Positions 34,801-47,928 of a DNA stretch of 56,598 nt are shown in pieces; the stretch's first letter is position 1; each line of letters starts with the position of its first letter. The DNA comes from Roseibacillus sp. (GTDB taxonomy: Bacteria; Verrucomicrobiota; Verrucomicrobiia; Verrucomicrobiales; Akkermansiaceae): NCBI GenBank assembly GCA_002686085.1, contig NZAC01000026.1, forward strand, positions 2,143 to 58,740, written 5' to 3'. A program made the position numbers and the translations under genes. Under the pieces are notes generated by a model. That model had not been told where the DNA came from. It saw only the letters and a list, made by a program, of their open reading frames with translations, and ran no database searches.

Positions 34801-37509
34801 GTGATGAAAACTGCGACCCAAACCGCTCTCTACCTCGCCCCCCTCTTCAACAGGGAACAACTCGGAAAGGAAATAACCTGGTCTAAGAACTCTTCCAGAA
34901 ATCGGACTCAGAACACCATTCAGATTGCTGGAGCCCGGGAGCATAATCTGAAAAACGTCGATGTCACTATTCCGAGAGATACGTTTGTGGTAGTCACCGG
35001 ACTCAGTGGAAGTGGAAAATCCACTCTCGCCTTCGACATTATCTTTGCGGAAGGGCAGAGACGCTTTCTCGATTCCATGTCTCCCTATGCTCGTCAATTC
35101 GCCGAGCAAATGGAGAAGCCAGATATTGACCGCATCTCCGGACTTCCTCCCACAGTCGCGATAGAACAGCGTATTTCACAAGGGGGTGGGAAGTCCACCG
35201 TCGCAACCGTTACAGAGGTCTATCACTTTCTTCGCCTCCTTTACGCAAAACTTGGCACTCAGCATTGCCCTGAGTCCGGGGAACCCGTGATCCCCCAAAC
35301 CGAGGACGCCATCGTTGAGGCGGTCCGGTCTCATTTGCAGCAAGGATCCGTCGACATCCTCGCTCCGGTTGTTCGAGGGAGAAAAGGTTTTCATAGTGAT
35401 GTTGCTGCGTGGGCCGAGCGGCAGGGATACACCCGCCTGCTCGTGGACAACCAGTGGAAGGAAGTTGAGACATTCGAGCGACTCGAACGCTTCCAAGAAC
35501 ACGATATTGACGTCCTCATCCTGCACGTTTCGAAGACCAGCACCCGTATTTCAGCTGTTCGAGAGGCAGTAGCAACTGCCCTCCAATTGGGAAAGGGAAC
35601 CCTTCGGCTTCTCGATTCTGGCAACTTTCTGCACCCTTTCTCGAAAGCACGCGTAAGCCCAGTCACTGGCCGCTCCTTCGAGGCTCCTGATCCCGCCCAC
35701 TTCTCGTTCAACTCCCCGCGCGGATGGTGCAAAACCTGCAGAGGGCATGGAGAGGTCATGCCTAGCCGAAAGCGCTCCAGGAAGTCGAGGCGAGATTCCT
35801 TCAATTCCAAAACGGAGGCTGAAATTGACTTTGATCGGAAGCTGGACCGGGCGGACAAGGAAGATCTCGTTATTTGCCCGGACTGCCAGGGAAGCCGCCT
35901 GAACGAGATCTCCCGGGCCATCCGGATTCAGGATTATGCGATTCAGGATCTAACCATGCTCCCGGTCTCGGAGGCGGCCAACGCAGTGGAGCAATTCCAC
36001 TTTACCGGGAGAGCACGCACGATTGCTCGCGATATCATCCCTGAAATTGTTCAGCGCCTGCTTTTCCTCGAGAAAGTTGGTCTGGGCTATCTCCAACTTA
36101 ATAGATCTGCCCGAACTCTTTCAGGCGGCGAGGCTCAGCGTATTCGTCTGGCAGCCCAGCTGGGCTCTAACCTCCGGGGTGTCCTCTACGTTCTGGATGA
36201 GCCTACGATTGGGCTCCATCCCCGTGACAACCAGAAGCTCCTCGATACGCTCGAGACCCTGAGAGCAAAGGGCAATTCCCTCCTCGTGGTCGAACACGAT
36301 GATGAGACGATGGAGCGTGCAGGACATATTATAGATCTTGGCCCCGGAGCCGGACGCCATGGCGGAGAAATTGTTGCATCTGGCACTCTGGGGAAGATCC
36401 GGAAGCTGAAAAAGTCGATAACGGGCCAAGCCCTGGCCAACCCCCTCTCCCATCCTATCCGGGGCCAACGGCGGTCTTTGCCAAAAGCCTCTGCAAGAAC
36501 AGGATGGCTCAGGCTCAAGGGGTGTTCCGTGAATAATCTCAAGAAAATCGAGGTCCGGATTCCCCTCGGGCGCCTGACAGTGATCACCGGGATCTCCGGC
36601 TGCGGAAAGTCTTCTCTCATGAGGGGCACACTTGCCGAGCTCTTCAAGCGGAACCCAGACAAGACATGGGCTTCCGCTTCAGGGGTAAAATCAATCCGCC
36701 ATTGCTACGAGGTCGACCAGTCTCCCATTGGTAAGACCTCTCGATCCTGCCCCGCGACTTACGTGAAGATTTTCGATGAAATTCGTAAACTCTTTGCTCA
36801 GCTTCCGGAGGCGCGCATGAAGGGATTCGATGCCTCCCGATTTTCATTCAACAATGCGAGTGGCCAGTGCCCCGAGTGTAAAGGGAACGGGCGAATTAAG
36901 CTGGAAATGGACTTTCTCCCTTCCACGTGGACTCATTGCGAGAGTTGCAACGGCAAACGCTATAATCCTGCCACTCTTGCAATACGATACAATGGCCAAT
37001 CCATCGGCGATGTTCTCGCTATGACCATTGACGAAGCTGCAGAGTTTTTCGCCGCCCACGGAAAACTCCACAGGACCTTGTCCCTTCTTAAGGAAACCGG
37101 GCTCGGTTATCTCCAGATCGGACAGCCAAGCCCTACCCTTTCTGGCGGAGAGGCCCAGCGGATCAAGCTTGTAACCGAACTGACCCGCGGCCGGATCAGC
37201 AAAACCTCGATCAAGTCGCGAAAGACCCAGGCCAACCTCTACCTGATTGAAGAGCCATCAATCGGACTCCACCTCGAGGACGTAAAAAGACTGATCGACG
37301 TCCTTCATCGTTTAGTCGAGGAAGGACATACCGTGGTAGTGGTCGAGCACCACACCGGAATCATGGCCGAGGCAGATAATATCATCGATATGGGCCCCGA
37401 GGCCGGAGAATCCGGAGGACGTATTGTTTCGCAAGGTCCCCCGGAAAAAGTCGCCAATTCGAAAACCTCCCGAACGGCTCCCTTTCTCAGGGCAGCCCTG
37501 AAAGGTTAA
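31900..37509 (+). CDS. uvrA: double-length UvrA excinuclease subunit (four ATPase domains)
   Basis: 1869 residues, almost twice the usual 940. It consists of two complete UvrA units in tandem (about 1-985 and 1000-1869), so four ABC domains. Walker A lysines are Lys61, Lys670, Lys1040 and Lys1570. ABC signatures LSGGE appear four times, and each unit has its zinc modules (CPNC/CSTC and CERC/CPEC; CKTC/CPDC and CPEC/CESC). Walker B reads LDEP in the first three domains but IEEP (Glu1784-Glu1785) in the fourth. UvrA normally dimerises to find bulky DNA lesions and load UvrB; here one chain supplies both protomers. Chlamydiae and planctomycetes have the same fused form. GTG start at 31900. Confidence 0.95.
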   Translation: MPPAKKSTSASPARRKPGSSKQAQHDTIIVRGARQNNLKGLDLDIPLGQLTVVTGPSGSGKSSLAFQTLYAEGQRRYVETFSPYVRQFFDRMDKPLVDRIDGIPPAIAIEQKNNVRSTRSTVGTITEINDYLKLLYARCAHAVDPSSGDVIRPDTSDSIATWCLENFCDQQALILFPVDVPRNTELEPFFAFLQQQGYLRIFLNGQVVRTDAPEEAGFALLPPQLYVIQDRILIKKANQHRILEALERALDLGKGTCAISDEGESGTPRSFTTNWSNPLTGFTARPPTPALFSFNNPMGACPNCRGFGRVIGIDLNKAIPDHSRSIHQGCVKPFQGERGEECQRDLELHGARRGLDLDCPFSDLSSEEQSWVLYGERTSPEDAWENEEWYGVKGFFEWLEGRAYKMHIRVFLSRYRSYTTCSTCRGARLQPEALCFQVDGRTLPEIWRSPVTDLHQWITQFTESLHAEGGGIDKTTKLVLSEISNRLRYLCEVGLGYLTLDRATRTLSGGEIERVNLTSCLGASLTNTLFVLDEPTVGLHPRDVGALISVMHGLRDKGNTLLVVEHEEAVMRAADYILDIGPGAGEQGGEIVAALPGRRAFQPGSLRSCPQSSTLPYLLGKHSIPIPRERRKPGGYIHIRGASRHNLSKLDVDIPLGVFACVTGVSGSGKSTLVHDVLYQNLAVALQINTDSEPAPLQQLSGAEHITSVKLVDQSPLSRTPRSTPVVYLGAFDLIRQLFAESPDGKLAGTTPGFFSFNSGAGRCERCSGNGFEKVEMQFLSDLYLTCPECQGSRYNQSALEIQFEEKSIAEVLALTVTEATSFFARGAAETARRATTKEAAIKARILLILRPLEDLGLGYLRLGQPLNTLSGGESQRLKLCTILVEALSSRKASPELLVLDEPTTGLHFGDIQKLLIVFNRLVDVGHSLVVIEHNLDVIKSADYLIDVGPGAGSEGGKIVAKGTPEEVMKTATQTALYLAPLFNREQLGKEITWSKNSSRNRTQNTIQIAGAREHNLKNVDVTIPRDTFVVVTGLSGSGKSTLAFDIIFAEGQRRFLDSMSPYARQFAEQMEKPDIDRISGLPPTVAIEQRISQGGGKSTVATVTEVYHFLRLLYAKLGTQHCPESGEPVIPQTEDAIVEAVRSHLQQGSVDILAPVVRGRKGFHSDVAAWAERQGYTRLLVDNQWKEVETFERLERFQEHDIDVLILHVSKTSTRISAVREAVATALQLGKGTLRLLDSGNFLHPFSKARVSPVTGRSFEAPDPAHFSFNSPRGWCKTCRGHGEVMPSRKRSRKSRRDSFNSKTEAEIDFDRKLDRADKEDLVICPDCQGSRLNEISRAIRIQDYAIQDLTMLPVSEAANAVEQFHFTGRARTIARDIIPEIVQRLLFLEKVGLGYLQLNRSARTLSGGEAQRIRLAAQLGSNLRGVLYVLDEPTIGLHPRDNQKLLDTLETLRAKGNSLLVVEHDDETMERAGHIIDLGPGAGRHGGEIVASGTLGKIRKLKKSITGQALANPLSHPIRGQRRSLPKASARTGWLRLKGCSVNNLKKIEVRIPLGRLTVITGISGCGKSSLMRGTLAELFKRNPDKTWASASGVKSIRHCYEVDQSPIGKTSRSCPATYVKIFDEIRKLFAQLPEARMKGFDASRFSFNNASGQCPECKGNGRIKLEMDFLPSTWTHCESCNGKRYNPATLAIRYNGQSIGDVLAMTIDEAAEFFAAHGKLHRTLSLLKETGLGYLQIGQPSPTLSGGEAQRIKLVTELTRGRISKTSIKSRKTQANLYLIEEPSIGLHLEDVKRLIDVLHRLVEEGHTVVVVEHHTGIMAEADNIIDMGPEAGESGGRIVSQGPPEKVANSKTSRTAPFLRAALKG

Positions 37510-37698
37510 GGGCTTGAGCTAGTTACGGAGAAGGATCCATCCTCTGATAAGATGAGATTCCCAGAACCAGCAGGGATTTTGCAAGATCCCCCAGACTTTC
37601 CCCGTAAATAAACTATCTTAGCGCCTCGTTGCTCTCTTCTGCTCTTATCTGAAAGATTTGCTTGCTCCCAGAGCAACACGGCCCATGTTCCCGCCAGA

Positions 37699-38166
37699 AT
37701 GAAAAAGATCCTCCTCATCCTTACAGCTGCGGCATTAATGATCCCGGTTTCCCGGGCCGAAGAAAAAGCGGATGCAACCAAAGCTGACGTCAAGGTCACC
37801 ATCACGGGTAACGACCAGATGAAATACGACAAAGCCGAGATCGAGGTAAAGGCGGGCCAGACCGTCGCCCTTACTTTCAAGAATATCGGAGCTCTCCCCA
37901 AGGCTGCCATGGGCCATAATGTGGTGATCCTGAAGCCCGGCTCTGATATACCAAAGTTTGCCATCGGTGGCGTAGCCAATGCGGCCGGAGACTATCTCCC
38001 TCTCGACCCTGCCCTCATCGCCCAAATTGTCGCGAAGACCAAAATTCTGGGGCCTAAAGAGGAAGAAACTATCGTTTTCAAGGCTACCGCTGCGGGGGAT
38101 TATCCTTTCCTATGCACGTTCCCGGGGCACTTCGGTGTCATGAAGGGAATACTCAAGGTCAAGTAA
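37699..38166 (+). CDS. azurin-type blue copper protein
   Basis: Periplasmic single-electron carrier. 155 residues with a signal peptide (MKKILLILTAAALMIPVSRA) and a mature cupredoxin of about 135 residues. The type 1 copper ligands are in place: His73 (GHNVVI), Cys139, His144 and Met148 in FLCTFPGHFGVMKG. The PKAAMGHN stretch is typical of azurin rather than plastocyanin. Its partner in this organism is not visible. It is followed by a clear terminator, so it seems to be monocistronic. The 189 bases before it hold no other gene. Confidence 0.93.
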   Translation: MKKILLILTAAALMIPVSRAEEKADATKADVKVTITGNDQMKYDKAEIEVKAGQTVALTFKNIGALPKAAMGHNVVILKPGSDIPKFAIGGVANAAGDYLPLDPALIAQIVAKTKILGPKEEETIVFKATAAGDYPFLCTFPGHFGVMKGILKVK

Positions 38167-38190
38167 GGAACTTTTTTACCCTGATCGAAT

Positions 38191-38221
38191 AAAGCCACGC
38201 CTCAGCGTGGCTTTTTATTTT
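38191..38221. terminator. rho-independent terminator after azurin gene
   Basis: AAAGCCACGC (38191-38200), loop CTCA, GCGTGGCTTT (38205-38214), then TTATTTT. The 10-base stem has A-rich sequence on the left, so it could also stop transcription arriving on the minus strand from the 44-residue ORF. Confidence 0.88.
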
Positions 38222-38359
38222 GTGAGCTAGCACCCAACCGGAACCTCACTTTTGCGGTCAGCATCTTCAGGGAGTGCTCTCTGCGCCCTCACCTTCGGCG
38301 CTATCCGGGCAGCTATCGTCTGCAGTTTCCTCTCCGACCGGAAAGCAATGGCCATTAAG

Positions 38360-38494
38360 TCAGGTAGGAATTCCTGCTGCAGGCAGGATCCATAGCTGCA
38401 GGGCTAGATAAAGCCCCACAATACCTCCGGCTACGAGGAACCCTCCAAGGAAACCCCTCGGTTTTCTGTGATTCCTTTCTTCGCGCGCCTTCAT
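38360..38494 (-). CDS. possible 44-residue single-span membrane protein
   Basis: A short frame with a basic head (MKAREERNHRKPRG), one glycine-rich hydrophobic helix (about residues 15-38) and a short AAGIPT tail. It would be an N-in single-pass peptide. No Shine-Dalgarno sequence. It is the only plausible gene in the 407-base gap between the azurin terminator and the next plus-strand gene; the rest of the gap (38222-38359 and 38495-38628) shows nothing I can name apart from a -10-like CATACT at 38616. The terminator behind azurin could serve it from the other side. It could be a chance frame. Confidence 0.35.
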   Translation of the reverse strand: MKAREERNHRKPRGFLGGFLVAGGIVGLYLALQLWILPAAGIPT

Positions 38495-38628
38495 GGACTG
38501 AGAAGTAAACTGTTCACTCTCAAGATAGGGCCAAGTCGTATCCTCGCTACTAGAAAAGATTTTCCCTTCCCAAAGATTCGTAGGGCTTCCTGCATTGCGA
38601 TCGGAACGGAATCTGCATACTTTGCTAT

Positions 38629-39606
38629 ATGATCAAGGGCCTTCGCCTCCTCATTGTATTCGCAGTGATGGCAGCTTCCACGGTATTCGCGCAGCACCAG
38701 CACTTTAAGAATTTGGAATGGCGAGAGCGCCTCACCGATCATTTTGCGCTGCGAGCAAAGGGAACAAACCATGATCCAGCTCGTCGCTATGCGGAAAAGG
38801 TCTGGGACGAGTGCGTCCGGGTTCTCCCCGGACTCGAAGAAGACTTCGGACAGAACAAATTCAGGACCCCAGGCGGCGCTTCGGGCTCTGAAACCGCTCC
38901 TTACCGCTTCACGGTTTACCTCGTTGGCTCAGGCCACGACTACACCACCGTTCTCGAGCAGGAACAGCAACGAAGCGGATGGGATGCGAACCAGCTCCAA
39001 TCCTGCAGGATTACTCGCAACTACGGAGACCCTCAGAACCGCTACCGGGTGCTCTGTAAAGCGGACCCCGAACGATCGGCCGGAGGAGAGACCGACCTGA
39101 CGCCCGTATTTGTCCATGGCACCGCAGCCACAATCCTTAAAGGGCGAGGCCTGTCAGGATCCATGCCCTTCTGGATGACTGCCGGATGGGGCTACTATGT
39201 GGAGCACCGCATCTTTCGGCTCTGCCGGGTGCACTACATTGATTTCAAGACCTATTACGCGAACGAAAAGGCAGATTTCAAAAGGGGGGCTACCCTTGGG
39301 GCGGATGAATCATGGCCCAGCCCGTTGAAAAAAATGTGCCGGAAAGAGATCCGGGAGACTCTCGACTCGGTATGTAAGGCCGAAATCCTTTCCCTTACAC
39401 CTAATCAGTCGGGCTATATTTTCGCCCTGACCTACTTCCTTGTAAGCACTGACGAGAATATCAAGAAATACCAGAAGCTGGTTGAGCGATCCCGCCAAGG
39501 TGAAAAAATTACCAAGTCCATTCTTCTCGAGGTCTATGGCTACGAAGACGACGCCGCTTTGGAAAAGGACTGGTATGAGTTCATGGAAAGCCGGGAATTC
39601 CGGTAG
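38629..39606 (+). CDS. secreted protein resembling a degenerate MA-clan (gluzincin) peptidase
   Basis: 325 residues with a signal peptide (MIKGLRLLIVFAVMAASTVFA). The layout resembles DUF1570/peptidase MA-like proteins: an N-terminal LTDHFALRAKG strand, YRFTVYLVGSGHDYTTVL, then a region where a metalloprotease would have HExxH followed by PxWLxEGxAxYxE. Here the corresponding parts read VHGTAATIL and MPFWMTAGWGYYVEHRIF: the first His and the WGYYVE ending remain but the catalytic Glu and second His are gone. I infer an inactive, possibly ligand-binding relative. It stands alone, with a -10-like hexamer 8 bases before the ATG. Confidence 0.65.
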   Translation: MIKGLRLLIVFAVMAASTVFAQHQHFKNLEWRERLTDHFALRAKGTNHDPARRYAEKVWDECVRVLPGLEEDFGQNKFRTPGGASGSETAPYRFTVYLVGSGHDYTTVLEQEQQRSGWDANQLQSCRITRNYGDPQNRYRVLCKADPERSAGGETDLTPVFVHGTAATILKGRGLSGSMPFWMTAGWGYYVEHRIFRLCRVHYIDFKTYYANEKADFKRGATLGADESWPSPLKKMCRKEIRETLDSVCKAEILSLTPNQSGYIFALTYFLVSTDENIKKYQKLVERSRQGEKITKSILLEVYGYEDDAALEKDWYEFMESREFR

Positions 39607-39643
39607 GCCTCGCCAAACTCCCCGTCTTGGGTGCTCAGGTCCG

Positions 39644-42600
39644 CTAGTAGTATTCTTGGAGGGGTCTCACCTTGAACTCCCGTTGCTGCAGGGAGCGAAT
39701 CGCCTTCACACTTGCGTCTGCCGCAGAAAGATTCGTGCAAAGGCTAACCTTGTTGGCCACTGCGGTGCTCCGGATGATGACCTCATCCTCCCTTGATTCA
39801 TGACTACTTGGGGTATTCACCACAAACTGGATCTCCCCATTTTTCATCATATCCAGAACGTTCGGCCGCTTCCGTTCAGCGAGTTTGTAAAGACGCTGGG
39901 CAGCAACTCCCGCTTCCTCCAAGGCACGGTGAGTTCCCCCGGTGGCAAAAAGGGTGAACCCCGCTTCAACGAATTGTGAAGCGATAGTGATTGCCTCCTC
40001 CTTGTCACGGTCACTCACCGAGATGAAGACATTTCCCTCCATTGGCAGCGGATTGAATGCGCTTATCTGGCTCTTTGCGTATGCCATCCCAAGGTCCTCA
40101 TCAATGCCCATCACCTCTCCCGTAGACTTCATCTCGGGTCCAAGAACAATGTCGATACCAGGGAATCGAGGCCACGGAAAGACCGCCTCCTTAACGTTAT
40201 AGTGAGCAGGCACAATACGCTCGGTAAGCCCCAGATCAGGAAGTTTCTCTCCTACCATGATCTTCGCCGCGATCTTAGCCAATGGAACCCCGATTGCCTT
40301 CGAAACGAAAGGAACTGTTCGGGAAGCCCTTGGGTTCACCTCGATCACGTAGAGCTCTCCATCCTTAACGGCAAACTGAATATTCATGAGGCCCTTGACC
40401 TTTAATTCTCTTGCGAGGTTGATCGCAGCCTCCTCAATCTCTGCCTCAATCTTCTCCCCCAGGCTGAAAGCAGGAATGACACAGGCCGAGTCTCCTGAAT
40501 GAACGCCAGCATGCTCAATATGCTGCATGATTGCTCCCACAACCGTGTTCTCTCCATCGGAGATACAATCAACGTCCACCTCGGTGGCACCCTCGAGGAA
40601 GCGATCTACAAGCACTGGCCGCTCCGGAGAGGCATCAACCGCCTCTCGCATGTAACGACGCAACTCCTTATCATCATAGACAATCATCATGGCCCGCCCC
40701 CCTAGGACAAAGGACGGGCGCACCAGTACAGGGTATCCGATTCTGCCCGCAACCTCGATGGCTTCCTCCTCAGAGACCGCCGTTCCCGCCTCAGCCTGCT
40801 GCAAGCCAAGACCGTCAAGCAGGGCTGAGAAATGCTTTCGGTCCTCGGCGAGCTCGATGGATGCTGGAGATGTCCCAACGATAGGGACTCCATGTCGCTC
40901 AAGATCGGCGGCAAGATTGAGAGGGGTCTGCCCTCCGAACTGAACAATCACCCCGTCAGGGTTTTCCTGATCGCAGATGTTCAGGACGTCCTCCAGCGTA
41001 AGCGGCTCAAAAAACAACTTGTCACTGGTATCGTAGTCCGTGGAGACAGTTTCCGGATTCGAGTTAACTATAATTGTCTCATAGCCCAATTCCTTCAGCG
41101 CGAACGAGGCGTGCACACAGCAGTAATCAAATTCTATTCCCTGCCCGATCCTGTTGGGTCCTCCCCCTAGGATGATAATCTTCTTCGTCTCTGAGTCCCG
41201 TGCTTCATTCTCGTCACCATAGGTCGAATAATAGTAGGGCGTGTAAGCTTCAAACTCCGCAGCACAGGTATCAACAAGGCGGTAGGTTGGAAGAATGCCT
41301 ACTCCTTTTCTCTTTTCTCTGACCGAATCCTCCGACTCCCCTCGGGCAAGAGCGATCTGCTTGTCGGAGAAACCAAGCTTCTTCGCCCGCCGCAAGTCAA
41401 GATCTGCCAGATTTGCTCCCTCGTCTGCGATTTCCTTAAGGTGCACAAGAAACCAGCGATCGATCTGGGTGGCCTCGAAAAGATCTTCGACGCTCCAGCC
41501 ATGCTCATACGCGACCTTGATCCAGTAAATCCGTTCACAGTTGGGCACGTGCAGCTTGCGCTCAATATCCTCGCGAGACGGATTTGCCGGATCCTTGCCG
41601 TCCCAACCAAATCCATAGCGGCCTGTTTCGAGTGAACGGAGAGCTTTCTGCATGCTTTCCTTGAAGGTCCGGCCGATGCTCATGGCCTCGCCGACGGACT
41701 TCATCTGGGTCGTAAGGACAGGATCTGCGGCAGGAAATTTTTCGAAGGTAAAGCGTGGCACCTTGGTCACCACATAATCGATGGTGGGTTCAAAGCTGGC
41801 CGGCGTCTCTCGAGTAATATCGTTGGGGAGTTCGTCCAGGGTGTATCCCACCGCGAGTTTGGCCGCGATTTTGGCAATCGGGAAGCCCGTCGCTTTCGAG
41901 GCCAGCGCCGAGGATCGGGAGACTCGCGGGTTCATTTCGATCACCACCACCCGACCATTTTTAGGATCCACCGCAAACTGAATGTTTGACCCCCCAGTCT
42001 CCACCCCAATTTCACGGATAACCGCAAAGGATTGATCCCGCATGATCTGGTATTCCCTGTCGCTCAAGGTCTGGGCAGGAGCTACCGTGATGGAATCACC
42101 CGTATGGACCCCCATGGGATCCAGGTTTTCGATCGAACAAATGACGACACAGTTGTCCGCGCAGTCACGCATGACCTCCATCTCAAACTCTTTCCATCCC
42201 AGAAGGCTCTCCTCAACAAGGACCTCGGTAACAGGAGAGAGGTCTAATCCTCTCGCCACGATCGTCTCGAACTCCTCCTTGTTGTAGGCGATTCCTCCTC
42301 CACTGCCGCCAAGGGTGTAGGCAGGCCGTATAATCAGGGGGAACGTTCCGATCTCCGCCGCAACACTTCGCGCATCCTCCATGGTATGGACAACGCCAGA
42401 CTGCGGAAGGTCCAGACCAATCTTGAGCATGGCCTCCTTGAAGAGCAAACGATCCTCTCCCTTGGCGATCGCATCCGCGTTAGCTCCGATCATGCGCACG
42501 TTGAGCTCCTGGAGAGCTCCACTGTGCCACAAGTCCATGGAAGCATTAAGAGCGGTCTGACCCCCAAGGGTGGGAAGGAGCGCGTCTGGCTTCTCCTTCT

Positions 42601-42835
42601 CAATGATCTTCCGAATCACCTCAGGGGTAATCGGTTCGATATAGGTCCGATCCGCAAACTCCGGATCGGTCATAATGGTGGCCGGATTGGAGTTCACCAA
42701 GACTACTTCGTAGCCCTCTTCCCGTAACGCCTTACACGCTTGCGTCCCGGAGTAGTCAAATTCACACCCCTGACCGATGACGATCGGTCCCGACCCAATT
42801 AGCAGGATTTTTTGCAGGCTCGTGTCCTTTGGCAT
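39644..42835 (-). CDS. carB: carbamoyl-phosphate synthase large subunit
   Basis: Makes carbamoyl phosphate from bicarbonate, ammonia (tunnelled from the small subunit) and two ATP, feeding arginine and pyrimidine synthesis. 1063 residues, full length. It has two homologous synthetase halves: the first opens [22 protein letters not shown], the second [22 protein letters not shown] at about residue 550. Each contains an ATP-grasp fold ([33 protein letters not shown]). The last 130 residues form the MGS-like allosteric domain ([15 protein letters not shown]). carA is not in the window. It lies 154 bases after atpC on the same strand and probably has its own promoter. Confidence 0.97.
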   Translation of the reverse strand: MPKDTSLQKILLIGSGPIVIGQGCEFDYSGTQACKALREEGYEVVLVNSNPATIMTDPEFADRTYIEPITPEVIRKIIEKEKPDALLPTLGGQTALNASMDLWHSGALQELNVRMIGANADAIAKGEDRLLFKEAMLKIGLDLPQSGVVHTMEDARSVAAEIGTFPLIIRPAYTLGGSGGGIAYNKEEFETIVARGLDLSPVTEVLVEESLLGWKEFEMEVMRDCADNCVVICSIENLDPMGVHTGDSITVAPAQTLSDREYQIMRDQSFAVIREIGVETGGSNIQFAVDPKNGRVVVIEMNPRVSRSSALASKATGFPIAKIAAKLAVGYTLDELPNDITRETPASFEPTIDYVVTKVPRFTFEKFPAADPVLTTQMKSVGEAMSIGRTFKESMQKALRSLETGRYGFGWDGKDPANPSREDIERKLHVPNCERIYWIKVAYEHGWSVEDLFEATQIDRWFLVHLKEIADEGANLADLDLRRAKKLGFSDKQIALARGESEDSVREKRKGVGILPTYRLVDTCAAEFEAYTPYYYSTYGDENEARDSETKKIIILGGGPNRIGQGIEFDYCCVHASFALKELGYETIIVNSNPETVSTDYDTSDKLFFEPLTLEDVLNICDQENPDGVIVQFGGQTPLNLAADLERHGVPIVGTSPASIELAEDRKHFSALLDGLGLQQAEAGTAVSEEEAIEVAGRIGYPVLVRPSFVLGGRAMMIVYDDKELRRYMREAVDASPERPVLVDRFLEGATEVDVDCISDGENTVVGAIMQHIEHAGVHSGDSACVIPAFSLGEKIEAEIEEAAINLARELKVKGLMNIQFAVKDGELYVIEVNPRASRTVPFVSKAIGVPLAKIAAKIMVGEKLPDLGLTERIVPAHYNVKEAVFPWPRFPGIDIVLGPEMKSTGEVMGIDEDLGMAYAKSQISAFNPLPMEGNVFISVSDRDKEEAITIASQFVEAGFTLFATGGTHRALEEAGVAAQRLYKLAERKRPNVLDMMKNGEIQFVVNTPSSHESREDEVIIRSTAVANKVSLCTNLSAADASVKAIRSLQQREFKVRPLQEYY

Positions 42836-42989
42836 TCAGCTTGTCTGGCCTAAACTTTCGTTTTACTGCCAAGCGCCCGCCTCGGGGTCAAGACCAGCCC
42901 GAAAAAAAGATACTCTGAAGTCCCAAAACCTGCCTTTTCTGACCGGATTGTGAACAACCTCCCTGTCTGCCGCATGACCCGGAGCCCCG

Positions 42990-43406
42990 CTAAACGCGCC
43001 GGCGTTTCCGCTTCAAATTCAACTGGGCCATCGACTTGGAGATCGACGCCTGAATGGCCGCCACCTCCTCGGCGTTATCAGAGCTATCAATCTTGGCGAG
43101 GGATTCTTCCGCGCGCTTCATCGCTTCCTCCACCTTTTTCTCATCGATTTCGCTATCGCTCACCGCAAGGTCGGCAAGAATCGTAATTTTTTCCTGAGTG
43201 ACCTCGGCAAAGCCAGAACCTATGGCAAGCTCCTCTATTTTCCCGTCCACTTTATAGCGCAATTCTCCCGGGCTCACACCGGTCACTAACGGAGCGTGCC
43301 CAGGCAGGGCTCCCAGCTCTCCTTCCGATCCCGGAAGGTAGACGTTTTCCACCTCCCCGGAGAAAACCTTCCGTTCGGGAGTAACAATTTCGAGGAGTTC
43401 TGGCAT
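42990..43406 (-). CDS. atpC: F1Fo ATP synthase epsilon subunit
   Basis: Central-stalk and regulatory subunit. 138 residues. The N-terminal beta barrel is typical (LEIVTPERKVFSGEVENVYLPG, then GELGALPGHAPLVT). The C-terminal two-helix part (about 90-138) is present and ends very basic (NLKRKRRRV), which may influence inhibition of hydrolysis. Last gene of the eight-gene operon. It is one of the few genes here with a Shine-Dalgarno-like AAAGG, 8 bases before the ATG. Confidence 0.94.
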   Translation of the reverse strand: MPELLEIVTPERKVFSGEVENVYLPGSEGELGALPGHAPLVTGVSPGELRYKVDGKIEELAIGSGFAEVTQEKITILADLAVSDSEIDEKKVEEAMKRAEESLAKIDSSDNAEEVAAIQASISKSMAQLNLKRKRRRV

Positions 43407-43451
43407 TTGCTGACCTTTGTCTGGTGTCCTTGGAGAAAGGGCTTAAGGGGC

Positions 43452-45864
<2,413 letters not shown>

Positions 45865-45939
45865 TCTTCAGGTAACCGTGATCTTTTTCTATATCTATTT
45901 GCTATTGCTTGAGCAGGCGGAAGGGCACATCGGGCACCC

Positions 45940-47472
45940 TTAGCTCCACGTAGCTTTGAAATCTTTGAGAGCCGTCTCCAGTCCGCTGACGACGGGATCC
46001 GTAAGAGCCTTTTCATCGAGAATGAGCTGCAGGAGATCCTGCTTGCGGGTGGCGAGAAACTCTTCAAGCGCCTCCTGACACTCCTTGATTCTCTTCACTT
46101 CAACATCATCGAAATATCCATTCTGCATAGCCCAGAGAATGGCGACCTCCTGGTCGAGCCCCAGAGGGCTGTATTGGTTCTGCTTGAAGAGCTCCACGAT
46201 TCGCTCCCCCCGCTCAATCTTGGCCTTGGTGGCATCATCGAGGTCCGACCCGAACTGGGCAAAGGCCTGAAGCTCCCGGAACTGAGCCAGATCGAGCTTG
46301 GTTGTTCCCGATACCTTCTTGATCGCCTTGGTCTGAGCTGCAGATCCCACCCTCGAAACTGAGAGGCCGACCGAAATCGCAGGCCGGATACCTTGGTAGA
46401 ACAGATCCGTCTCGAGGAAGATCTGACCATCCGTAATCGAGATCACATTGGTCGGAATGTAGGCCGAGACGTCCCCTGCCTGGGTCTCAATGATGGGAAG
46501 TGCTGTAATGGAGCCTCCGCCCTCCGCGTCAGAGAGGCGGGCAGAGCGTTCGAGAAGCCGGCTGTGCAGGTAAAACACATCCCCGGGGTAGGCCTCCCGG
46601 CCGGATGGCCGGCGAAGCACGAGAGACACTTGGCGGTAGGCCACGGCCTGCTTGGAGAGATCATCATAGACGATCAGGACATCTTCTCCCTGATCCATGA
46701 GGTATTCCGCCATCGCGCAGCCCGCGTAAGGCGCGAGAAACTGATTGGTGGCGGAATCAGAGGCCGCGGCGGCGACCACAATCGTATTCTCCATCGCTCC
46801 AGCCTTTTCCAGCGTGGAAATTGTCCGGGCAATATTGGACTGCTTCTGCCCGATCGCCACGTAGACACAGTAAAGCGGCTTGTGGTTTTTCAGGGTCCCC
46901 TCCTTCGCAGCTTTATTCTGCTGCGCCTGCGCAATAATCGTATCCACCGCAATAGTGGTCTTGCCGGTAGAGCGGTCTCCAATAATGAGCTCTCGCTGTC
47001 CCCGCCCAATCGGAATCATGGCATCAATTGCCGCAATCCCCGTCTGCACCGGCACGCTCACTGACTTTCTCTTAATAATCCCGGGAGCAATTTTCTCGAC
47101 TGGATAATTATCGTCGGCCTGAACATCTCCCTTGCCATCCATCGGACGACCAAGGGCATCGACTACCCGGCCCAGCAGCCCTTTACCAACCGGGACAGAA
47201 AGGAGCTTTCCGGTCGTGTGGCACTCATCCCCTTCGGCGATGTGCCTGGATTCGCCGAGCATCACGACACCCACCTCGCCTTCCTCAAGGTTGAGGGCAA
47301 GGCCAAAGAGATTTCCCGGGAACTCGATCATTTCATTGAGCTGCACCTCGCTGAGGCCCTCGACCTTGGCGACGCCATCACCGATTTCCCGGACGGTCCC
47401 TACGTTGGTCTTAGCGACCCCGGCAGAGACGTTTGCGATTTCCTGTTCCAGTTCCTGAAGGATATTACTCAT
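45940..47472 (-). CDS. atpA: F1Fo ATP synthase alpha subunit
   Basis: Non-catalytic nucleotide-binding subunit. 510 residues. Walker A GDRSTGKT at 165-172; [25 protein letters not shown] is the Walker B region; the signature around [18 protein letters not shown] follows. The N-terminal 20 residues, which bind the delta subunit, are present. No Shine-Dalgarno sequence precedes the ATG. It begins 45 bases after atpH ends. Confidence 0.98.
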   Translation of the reverse strand: MSNILQELEQEIANVSAGVAKTNVGTVREIGDGVAKVEGLSEVQLNEMIEFPGNLFGLALNLEEGEVGVVMLGESRHIAEGDECHTTGKLLSVPVGKGLLGRVVDALGRPMDGKGDVQADDNYPVEKIAPGIIKRKSVSVPVQTGIAAIDAMIPIGRGQRELIIGDRSTGKTTIAVDTIIAQAQQNKAAKEGTLKNHKPLYCVYVAIGQKQSNIARTISTLEKAGAMENTIVVAAAASDSATNQFLAPYAGCAMAEYLMDQGEDVLIVYDDLSKQAVAYRQVSLVLRRPSGREAYPGDVFYLHSRLLERSARLSDAEGGGSITALPIIETQAGDVSAYIPTNVISITDGQIFLETDLFYQGIRPAISVGLSVSRVGSAAQTKAIKKVSGTTKLDLAQFRELQAFAQFGSDLDDATKAKIERGERIVELFKQNQYSPLGLDQEVAILWAMQNGYFDDVEVKRIKECQEALEEFLATRKQDLLQLILDEKALTDPVVSGLETALKDFKATWS

Positions 47473-47517
47473 GACAGTGAGAATTGAATTTGAGAGAAAA
47501 CGTAAGTTAGAGAGTGG

Positions 47518-47910
47518 TTAAAAGGAGTTGGAAAGGCGCTCGAGGCGGGTTTTGACGCTGCCATCCCAGACATCGTTGCCGACTCGTACCCGCATTCCTC
47601 CAAGCAGTTCCGGGGTCACCTTGAACTCGAAGGTGAGGTCATCCCCATACTGGCGGGAGAGGCTGTCCTTGACCCGGTTTTGGGACGGATCGTCCAAAGT
47701 CTTGGCACTCTCGACGAGGACCTGCCGCCGCTCCATCTCAAGCCGGATCAGCCTTTTGAGCTCGTGCAGGATCGCCTGCCAGCCGCGCGGCTTGGATTCC
47801 GCGACTTTTTTAAAGACCCGGCGCAGCTTCTCATCGACTACCCGGTCTCCTTCAACGCACATGCGGAAGGCTCGTCGGGCGGTGGTTGCTGCTTCGCGGG
47901 AAATTTTCAT
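47518..47910 (-). CDS. atpH: F1Fo ATP synthase delta subunit, short form
   Basis: Joins the peripheral stalk to the top of F1. Only 130 residues against about 175-180 in most bacteria. The C-terminal part is recognisable (FKVTPELLGGMRVRVGNDVWDGSVKTRLERL). The N-terminal domain, normally a six-helix bundle that binds the alpha N-termini, is cut to roughly 75 residues: the sequence opens MKISREAATTARRAFRMCVEG. Identity rests on this C-terminus and on its position between atpF and atpA. The gene appears intact, with no frameshift, so the shortening is natural. Confidence 0.88.
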   Translation of the reverse strand: MKISREAATTARRAFRMCVEGDRVVDEKLRRVFKKVAESKPRGWQAILHELKRLIRLEMERRQVLVESAKTLDDPSQNRVKDSLSRQYGDDLTFEFKVTPELLGGMRVRVGNDVWDGSVKTRLERLSNSF

Positions 47911-47928
47911 TGTAGTAAAAATCGTCGA

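Noticed and set aside
37510-37698. Promoter search before azurin (TTGCAA and TAAATA)
   Set aside because: The spacing is 20 bases or more for every combination, so no promoter is called.
46393-47064. 223-codon open frame antisense to atpA
   Set aside because: Fully contained in the highly conserved alpha-subunit gene.
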